The translations under genes and the position numbers were made by a program. A stretch of DNA of 43,806 nucleotides, taken from a virus. The stretch is taken from positions 1 to 43,806 of IMG/VR virus record IMGVR_UViG_3300036401_000078; one strand, 5' to 3'. Below are positions 39,561 to 43,806 of the stretch, one piece after another; position 1 is the stretch's first letter; each line of letters starts with the position of its first letter. Below the pieces are notes generated by a model, which was not told where the DNA came from, made no database searches, and worked only from the letters and a program-made list of their open reading frames with translations.

Positions 39561-39784
39561 TTGACCACCTCCGCCCATACCCCGTACTTGCCGCCGCGGC
39601 CCATACGCAGCGTGGTTTCCAATCCCGCGCGGGCGTTGTCTTTGATCGCATGCTGGCAACTGACTATGGCGTAGGTGATCTCCTGAATCGTTGCCGGAAG
39701 GCGGCGCTCCAGGACGTCCACCAGGCGATCCATGGCGTCCCGATCCTTCGCAATGGTTGGCTTGAGGGTGACGATGATGGTCAT
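39557..39784 (-). CDS. Hypothetical protein (75 aa)
   Basis: An alpha/beta protein (MTIIVTLKPTIAKDRDAMDR, then TYAIVSCQHAIKDNA, ending GKYGVWAEVVK) with ATGA overlaps on both sides. No family is recognised. Confidence 0.7.
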   Translation of the reverse strand: MTIIVTLKPTIAKDRDAMDRLVDVLERRLPATIQEITYAIVSCQHAIKDNARAGLETTLRMGRGGKYGVWAEVVK

Positions 39785-39963
39785 GCCTTCCCCTCCAGCG
39801 CCTTCCGCATCATGGTGTAGAGATCATCCTCGGTCGTGGCCTTGATCTCGCTCCGTTCCAGCGGCTGAAGCGTCCAGGGATCCATGAGCTTCTTGCCATC
39901 GGTGAGCACCGTGTGGCCGTTCACCTGAACGTACCAGACCTTGGTTTTCCTCGGCTTGCTCAT
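39781..39963 (-). CDS. Hypothetical protein (60 aa)
   Basis: The basic N-terminus with beta strands (KTKVWYVQVNGHTVLTDGKK) is followed by a short helix (EDDLYTMMRKALEG). It overlaps both neighbours by 4 bases. Composition is less GC-rich than the virion genes. The function is unknown. Confidence 0.68.
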   Translation of the reverse strand: MSKPRKTKVWYVQVNGHTVLTDGKKLMDPWTLQPLERSEIKATTEDDLYTMMRKALEGKA

Positions 39964-40220
39964 GGCGATTGCTCCAGCGCCTTCCGCGCCAGTTCCCGAT
40001 ACGATTCAGCAACGTACGCATCGCGATGCTTCTGCTTCAGATATTCGCCTTTGTATTCGCACGCATTCTCGTATTCGTCGGCGCATTCCAGAAGCGCCTT
40101 GGCCAGAGACGGAAGCATTGCGCCATTCGCCACCATGCCGGCAATCATCCGGTTCGCCTGGTCGTACCCGTAGGATTCGACCAGCGTGTCGTACTCGGGG
40201 CTCGTGTTGTAGGTGCTCAC
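39960..40220 (-). CDS. Hypothetical helical protein (86 aa)
   Basis: It is rich in Glu, Tyr and Ala and fully helical (AKALLECADEYENACEYKGE, then YRELARKALEQSP), with overlaps at both ends. The sequence is codon-wise more AT-rich than the virion genes. No family is recognised. Confidence 0.7.
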   Translation of the reverse strand: MSTYNTSPEYDTLVESYGYDQANRMIAGMVANGAMLPSLAKALLECADEYENACEYKGEYLKQKHRDAYVAESYRELARKALEQSP

Positions 40221-40411
40221 GATCTCTCCTCCACTTCATCGATTACGAGCATGGTCAGCGCGTGGCGGTCGAACATCTCCCCGAGCGTCAACGGTTCATG
40301 CGTATTCGGATCGGTGAAGCCGGGATGGTTCCAGCCCAGCTTGCCGCCACCCGCCTGGTTCATGTCGCAGACCATCTGGCGTTGCCAATAGATGCCTTCC
40401 GGGTCGCTCAT
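40217..40411 (-). CDS. Hypothetical protein (64 aa)
   Basis: The ATG at 40411 is set by the ATGA overlap with the 312-residue gene upstream. It has a Trp/Gly/Asn-rich start (GIYWQRQMVCDMNQAGGGKL) and a short C-terminal helix. No family is recognised. Confidence 0.68.
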   Translation of the reverse strand: MSDPEGIYWQRQMVCDMNQAGGGKLGWNHPGFTDPNTHEPLTLGEMFDRHALTMLVIDEVEERS

Positions 40412-41346
40412 CCCGCCTCCCCCTTCCCGCTGCCGCCGGGCGAGAGGGCGGCGCGGGCGATCGGCACGGTGCGGTTCACGGCATCCACGAGCGCCTGCAT
40501 GTCGGCACCCTTCCGGATCTTCCACGAGCCTCGGTCATTCTGGACGGTGCAGGATAGGGCCATCAGCGCATTAATCGCATCGGTGGCGGCGGCCTGCGCG
40601 GCGGCGAGCTTGGCTTCGGCCTGCCCGGCCCGTGTCTGCCAACCGAGTGCCTTGCGGAACGCCTCGTCACGTTCTCCTCCCGTCACGTCCAGCTCCTTCT
40701 CCGCCGCAGCGAGCGCATCGCGTACGTCGCTGCCGAACGTCCGCGCATTGGGCGGCGACCAGCCCCGCTGATCGAGCACGCCCAGGGCCGCCGCGAGCAT
40801 CGCGTCGGTGATGAAGCCCTCGGGGGACCGAGACGACGAAGCCGGCGAGGGTGGATCTGCCTCTACGCTTGCGGGGGCCGGGTTGATGATCGACTGGATA
40901 TCGGCCGCCAGCAGCGCCACCGTGATCCGCTTCTCCATGCGCTCGAAGTGCCGTGCCCAATCGAATCGGCCCTGCTTCTCGGATTCGATCTGTGCCCGCC
41001 GTGCGCCTTGTAGCTCGCGCACCAGGGCGGCCTTCATCACGTTCTCGCGGTACGCGCCGTTCCCCTCGGGGGCCGAGGTGCGAAGCACCGAGGGTGGATC
41101 TGCCTCCACGCTTGCGGGGCGTGGATTCCCGACGTTGACCAAGACCAGGAACGCCTTCTGTGCCGCATCCTCGGCATCCAGGTCGGTGTCCCGCAGGAAG
41201 TCCTTCGCTTCATCGATGGCCTTCCGCAGCATCCGGATCGTCTCCTGCGCTCGCAGCAGGCACCGCGCCTCGGTCAGCGTCAGCCGCTCTCTCTGCCCCT
41301 CGGGGGGGTCGGAGGGCCGACTGCCCGGAACGGTCGGGGTGGTCAT
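40408..41346 (-). CDS. Helical repeat-bearing hypothetical protein (312 aa)
   Basis: ATG at 41346 by ATGA overlap. The protein contains helical segments separated by two near-identical linkers (PASVEADPPS followed by S/T-rich residues ending PEG), encoded by 31-base repeats at 40846-40876 and 41089-41119. A C-terminal helical bundle is rich in Ala and Lys (AAAEKELDVTGGERDEAFRK). No catalytic motif is seen. The linkers look like inserted sequence between domains or a fusion of small ORFs. Confidence 0.7.
   Translation of the reverse strand: MTTPTVPGSRPSDPPEGQRERLTLTEARCLLRAQETIRMLRKAIDEAKDFLRDTDLDAEDAAQKAFLVLVNVGNPRPASVEADPPSVLRTSAPEGNGAYRENVMKAALVRELQGARRAQIESEKQGRFDWARHFERMEKRITVALLAADIQSIINPAPASVEADPPSPASSSRSPEGFITDAMLAAALGVLDQRGWSPPNARTFGSDVRDALAAAEKELDVTGGERDEAFRKALGWQTRAGQAEAKLAAAQAAATDAINALMALSCTVQNDRGSWKIRKGADMQALVDAVNRTVPIARAALSPGGSGKGEAG
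40846..40876. repeat. 31-bp direct repeat, copy 1
   Basis: Identical to 41089-41119 except for one base (T or C at the 19th position). Flanking bases are also similar (CCCTCGGGGG and CGAAGC in both), so the duplicated unit may be ~60 bases with small gaps. Both copies encode SVEADPPS in the same frame. Confidence 0.85.
41089..41119. repeat. 31-bp direct repeat, copy 2
   Basis: Partner of 40846-40876 in the same gene. A third, weaker trace of the flanking part (PPEGQ, with CCCCTCGGGGG in DNA) lies near 41296-41310. Confidence 0.85.
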
Positions 41347-41618
41347 GGCGCTCGCCCCACATCCCACTCGTAGGTATACGGGCCGTCGCTGCCGGTCTCG
41401 TACGCTGCGACCCACGCCGAGTACTCGTCGTTGTCCACGCACAACATCCGCAGCACTTGGTCCAGCAACCACTGCTTATGATGGGCGCCATCGATGTCGC
41501 CGTAGTCTCGGATCAGATCGCAGGCCCCGTCAATCCGCTCCTCCCGCGTGCGCGTCGCAGCCGGTTGCGTGGCATCGCTTCCCTCGGCGTTCGGAGCGGT
41601 GGGTGCGTCGTCGGTCAT
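41343..41618 (-). CDS. Hypothetical protein (91 aa)
   Basis: The ATG at 41618 is the first conventional start; a TTG at 41678 that overlaps the methyltransferase stop (TTGA) is an alternative giving 111 residues. After a polar start it contains a compact helical motif (ERIDGACDLIRDYGDIDGAH, then WLLDQVLRMLCVD) and an acidic, aromatic end. Similar small proteins are frequent in phage accessory operons, but the function is unknown. Confidence 0.65.
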   Translation of the reverse strand: MTDDAPTAPNAEGSDATQPAATRTREERIDGACDLIRDYGDIDGAHHKQWLLDQVLRMLCVDNDEYSAWVAAYETGSDGPYTYEWDVGRAP

Positions 41619-41674
41619 GGTTGTGGTCCGTTCGGTTTCCGTGGGGACACAAGGGATATTCCCGGACGCATGGT

Positions 41675-42379
41675 TCAACGTGACGCTGTCAAGGCGCCGG
41701 TGAGGATGAGCCAGGCAGCGGCTTTGCAGAGGGGCACGACGCCGTCGCCAACGGCCTCGAGCCGCTCGACCCGCTCGGCCAGCCCATCATCCATTCGTAG
41801 ATCGCGGGGGTCAGATTCCCAACACACTGCTTCAGGCGCCGGCAACTCGGCCACTTCATCATCGAAGGGCAGCACTGGTTCGCCTTGGTCGTCGGCGTGG
41901 CCAAGAGCCCAATATCGTCCGCGAGCATGTGGCGCACCCAGCGCGGCAGCGTCCAGGATGAGCGGACGCGACAGGGTGTATCCGAGGGTGCGGAGGTCGT
42001 CGCGAATCCGGGGATGCTCTGCTGCGAATCCTTCGACGCACTCGAGCATGACCCACTCCGGGCGGATCTCGCCAATGATGCGGGCGGTCGGATTCCAGAG
42101 GTCTTCGGGGTTCCCAGCGCCGCGACGGGCAGGAGACCACTTAGGACAAGGGACGCTCGCATGGACCAGATCCACTCGGCCCTGGTAGGCGGCACCGGAC
42201 CAGTCGTGAACGTCTCCACAGACGACCTCGATGTGAGGGAACCAGCCATCGCGCTGGCGCTGCTCGAGCACGTCGCATCGCCACCGATCGATCTCGAGGG
42301 CGAGCACGGGCTGGTGTCCGAGGATGAGGTCTCCATAGAAGGAGCCACCGCAGGCGGCGAAGAGACCGGCGGTACGCAT
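41675..42379 (-). CDS. C5 cytosine DNA methyltransferase (234 aa)
   Basis: Transfers methyl from S-adenosylmethionine to cytosine C5. Motif I is at the start (AGLFAACGGS), the catalytic Pro-Cys is P77-C78 in VPCPKWS, the ENV-like motif is E113-C-V, and H151-A-R153-G-R155 matches the QxRxR motif. VGDGVVP near the end is motif X. The target-recognition region is very short, so the enzyme is compact. The ATG at 42379 has a strong GGAGG leader. No restriction partner is present, so it probably protects phage DNA. Confidence 0.9.
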   Translation of the reverse strand: MRTAGLFAACGGSFYGDLILGHQPVLALEIDRWRCDVLEQRQRDGWFPHIEVVCGDVHDWSGAAYQGRVDLVHASVPCPKWSPARRGAGNPEDLWNPTARIIGEIRPEWVMLECVEGFAAEHPRIRDDLRTLGYTLSRPLILDAAALGAPHARGRYWALGHADDQGEPVLPFDDEVAELPAPEAVCWESDPRDLRMDDGLAERVERLEAVGDGVVPLCKAAAWLILTGALTASR

Positions 42380-42383
42380 TCGC

Positions 42384-42761
42384 TCACGCCCCCTCCCCCG
42401 GCACCCGGGGCGGCGGGGGTAATGGGCGCCAGTACATGGGCGTCGCCATGTCGTCATCGCGCGACCACCAGCGATTCCCGCTGCGATCGGCCACGGAGTA
42501 GGAAGTTGCGAGCGGGTCGGTCCAGATTCCATCGATCACCAGCACGTCCAACCCATCGACGGGCAGTCTGTCACCGCACGCCACCCACTCCCCGACCAAT
42601 CGCCCGCGCTGGGCGAGGCAAGCTAGGACCGCGTCGGCCATGGCGTAGACGCTGCCGAATCCGTTGGCCTGATCCCGCAGCGGCAGAAGCGCACGGGCAA
42701 CGGCATCCCGATCGCTCTCGGCCGGGCCTTGGTCGGTGTCGCCGGGCGGGGGAGGGGTCAT
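42384..42761 (-). CDS. DUF551-like protein (125 aa)
   Basis: The C-terminal ~70 residues follow the DUF551 pattern: GEWVACGDRLPVDGLDVLVI, a WW-containing middle and TPMYWRPLPPPP at the end. This domain is very common in phage early regions and has no assigned role. The N-terminal ~50 residues are helical (DRDAVARALLPLRDQANG). Overlaps the next gene by 4 bases; the methyltransferase start is 4 bases downstream of its stop. Confidence 0.82.
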   Translation of the reverse strand: MTPPPPGDTDQGPAESDRDAVARALLPLRDQANGFGSVYAMADAVLACLAQRGRLVGEWVACGDRLPVDGLDVLVIDGIWTDPLATSYSVADRSGNRWWSRDDDMATPMYWRPLPPPPRVPGEGA

Positions 42762-42994
42762 ATCCGAGGATCCTTCACACAGCAGGCACCTGGGTCGTCT
42801 GGCTTGGTCGTCCAGTCGTACCGATGATCAATCTTCCAGAACTCACCGGTCAGCCGCTGACGCGCATCGCTGACGCGCCAGGCGATATCCTCGGGCGGAT
42901 ACTTGTATCCGATGTTCCCGTGATCGGCACCCGACTGGAAGCCTTCGCGATAGGCGGCCTCGACGAGTTGAGCGATCGTGGCGTCGTAGCTCAC
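42758..42994 (-). CDS. Hypothetical protein (78 aa)
   Basis: The GTG at 42994 is set by the GTGA overlap; residues upstream in the frame are Arg-rich shadow. It has an N-terminal helix (TIAQLVEAAYREGFQSGADH) common to small phage proteins, then an aromatic region (EFWKIDHRYDWTT). No family is recognised. Confidence 0.7.
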   Translation of the reverse strand: MSYDATIAQLVEAAYREGFQSGADHGNIGYKYPPEDIAWRVSDARQRLTGEFWKIDHRYDWTTKPDDPGACCVKDPRI

Positions 42995-43257
42995 GCCCCA
43001 CCCCCTTTGTTGCTCTCGGCGCCGGCGAGGGCGCGGATGTAATCGGCGCAGTCTAGGCAACCGCCCGCATAGCCGAGGTGCCAGCGGTCGTCCGTGTTTG
43101 GCGGCACGCTGTTGTCTGCGATGGTGGCGCACAGAACCGCCGCCTCCTCAATCGCTGCCGCGCGGGCGTCGGATTGGATGGCACGGATGATGCCCTCGTC
43201 GTCGAGGTGCTCCTCGCCGCTGCACATGCGGTCCAGCCATTCCTGCGGGGTCCTCAT
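42991..43257 (-). CDS. Hypothetical protein (88 aa)
   Basis: The ATG at 43257 overlaps the stop of the pentapeptide gene. Order: helix (TPQEWLDRMCSGEEHLDDEG), helix (IRAIQSDARAAAIEEAAVLC), then a Cys-containing C-terminus (GGCLDCADYIRALAG) that may bind metal. The middle resembles a helical segment seen in many phage proteins. The function is unknown. Confidence 0.7.
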   Translation of the reverse strand: MRTPQEWLDRMCSGEEHLDDEGIIRAIQSDARAAAIEEAAVLCATIADNSVPPNTDDRWHLGYAGGCLDCADYIRALAGAESNKGGGA

Positions 43258-43805
43258 GTCGTTGCCCCATCCCCGGCGGCCTGGCGCTCCCGCTCCGCGC
43301 ACGCTTTGATGTCCGCCATCGCATCCGCGTCGTTGGCAAAGAAGTCGGCCGTCCGGAAGTCGGGATCAGACTCGCGGTAGATCATTCGAGCAGCGGTTGC
43401 GGGGCCGAATCGCTTTTCCAGATCCTTGCCCTCCGCGCCCGCGAGAGTCGTGATCCATCCCGCACGGCAATGCGTCGTCTCGCAGGTGTGCCACGCATTC
43501 ATGTCAAGGCGGCAGCCTTCGGCCGAGAGCGCGGCGAGCAACTTCTGGTGGATACCAGCGATCTTCGGCACGACCGGTCGCGGCTCCGCGATGCGAGCGG
43601 CCAGCGTTTTCTCGTCGATGCCTTTGACGCCGCCCAGGTCCGCGTCGCCCAGGTCCGCGTCGCCCAGGTACGCGCCGCGCAGGTCCGCGTCGCCCAGGTA
43701 CGCGTCGCCCAGGTCCGCGCCGCGCAGGTACGCGCCGCGCAGGTCCGCGTCGCCCAGGTACGCGCCGCCCAGGTCCGCGCCGCGCAGGTACGCGCCGCGC
43801 AGGTC
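43254..43805 (-). CDS. Pentapeptide-repeat protein, C-terminal part
   Basis: Frame open from the window edge: eleven more A-[D/Y]-L-x-x units, then a linker and a separate ~105-residue domain with CETTHCRAGWITTLAG, where Cys and His could bind metal, and FGPATAARMIYRESDPDF. A similar C/H-rich domain often follows pentapeptide repeats in phage proteins I have seen, but its role is unknown. It joins in frame to the N-terminal part at 1-312 when the 13 identical terminal bases are merged. Confidence 0.82.
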   Translation of the reverse strand, partial: DLRGAYLRGADLGGAYLGDADLRGAYLRGADLGDAYLGDADLRGAYLGDADLGDADLGGVKGIDEKTLAARIAEPRPVVPKIAGIHQKLLAALSAEGCRLDMNAWHTCETTHCRAGWITTLAGAEGKDLEKRFGPATAARMIYRESDPDFRTADFFANDADAMADIKACAERERQAAGDGATT

Positions 43806-43806
43806 C
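43629..43806. repeat. 15-bp tandem repeat, right-end part
   Basis: Eleven complete 15-base units from 43629 to 43793 plus a final 13 bases equal to bases 1-13 of the window. Units differ only at the positions described for the left end. Bases 43650-43744 equal 7-101. Confidence 0.95.

Noticed and set aside
43085-43115. TTTGGCGGCACG, similar to the iteron core at 38198-38209, as a second origin site
   Set aside because: A single copy in a coding region; chance is likely in GC-rich DNA.
1-43806. Integrated prophage with attachment sites, or phage tRNAs
   Set aside because: No integrase or excisionase was recognised, no att-like terminal repeat apart from the coding repeats, and no tRNA-like sequence noticed.

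Overview
The window is essentially a whole genome of a short-tailed phage (podovirus). It is GC-rich, with G or C in most third codon positions and genes packed in 4-base start/stop overlaps. The virion genes follow the order I know from Bordetella phage BPP-1, Burkholderia BcepC6B and epsilon15: a T7-gp8-type portal, a Bbp19-like protein, a scaffold, a gp7/Bbp17-type major capsid protein, a Bbp16-type cement protein, tail tube A, a tail nozzle, ejection proteins and a tail spike. That relationship and the two predicted lipoproteins point to a Gram-negative, probably proteobacterial, host. This is inferred from remembered family signatures, not from a search. I see no integrase, DNA or RNA polymerase, primase, helicase, tRNA, CRISPR array or reverse transcriptase.

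Both window ends lie inside one minus-strand pentapeptide-repeat gene. Bases 1-13 repeat as 43794-43806, and merging them keeps the reading frame, so the molecule is probably circular or circularly permuted at about 43,793 bp. The assembly broke in the repeat.

Layout. (1) 1-784, minus: XRE repressor, a small ORF and the start of the pentapeptide gene. This operon runs through the join and on from 43805 down to 39013 as about fifteen 4-base-overlapping genes, including an orphan C5 cytosine methyltransferase and a DUF551-like protein. (2) 862-7557, plus: early genes divergent from the repressor. They include RecT, a Lar-like zinc ribbon fusion, a predicted lipoprotein, a MucR-like regulator, a RecU-like resolvase, and the small and large terminase subunits. 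(3) 7559-12503, minus: an inverted cassette of two tail fibres around a beta-propeller protein. (4) 12662-36495, plus: virion morphogenesis, a 2303-residue ejection protein with an HESAH metallopeptidase motif, a pectate-lyase-type tail spike, a holin-like membrane protein, a lipoprotein, a spike-base-like protein and a LamG lectin-like protein. An HNH-like homing ORF interrupts this block before the portal. (5) 36492-38573, minus: a replication-initiator-like operon with small HTH, RHH, Lar-like and membrane proteins. It carries iteron-like repeats inside the initiator gene and a dyad at its likely promoter. (6) 38847-39056, plus: one isolated small gene.

The phage probably recombines and packages its DNA with its own RecT, RecU-like resolvase and terminase, borrows the host replisome, and carries several probable anti-restriction genes. 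No endolysin could be recognised.
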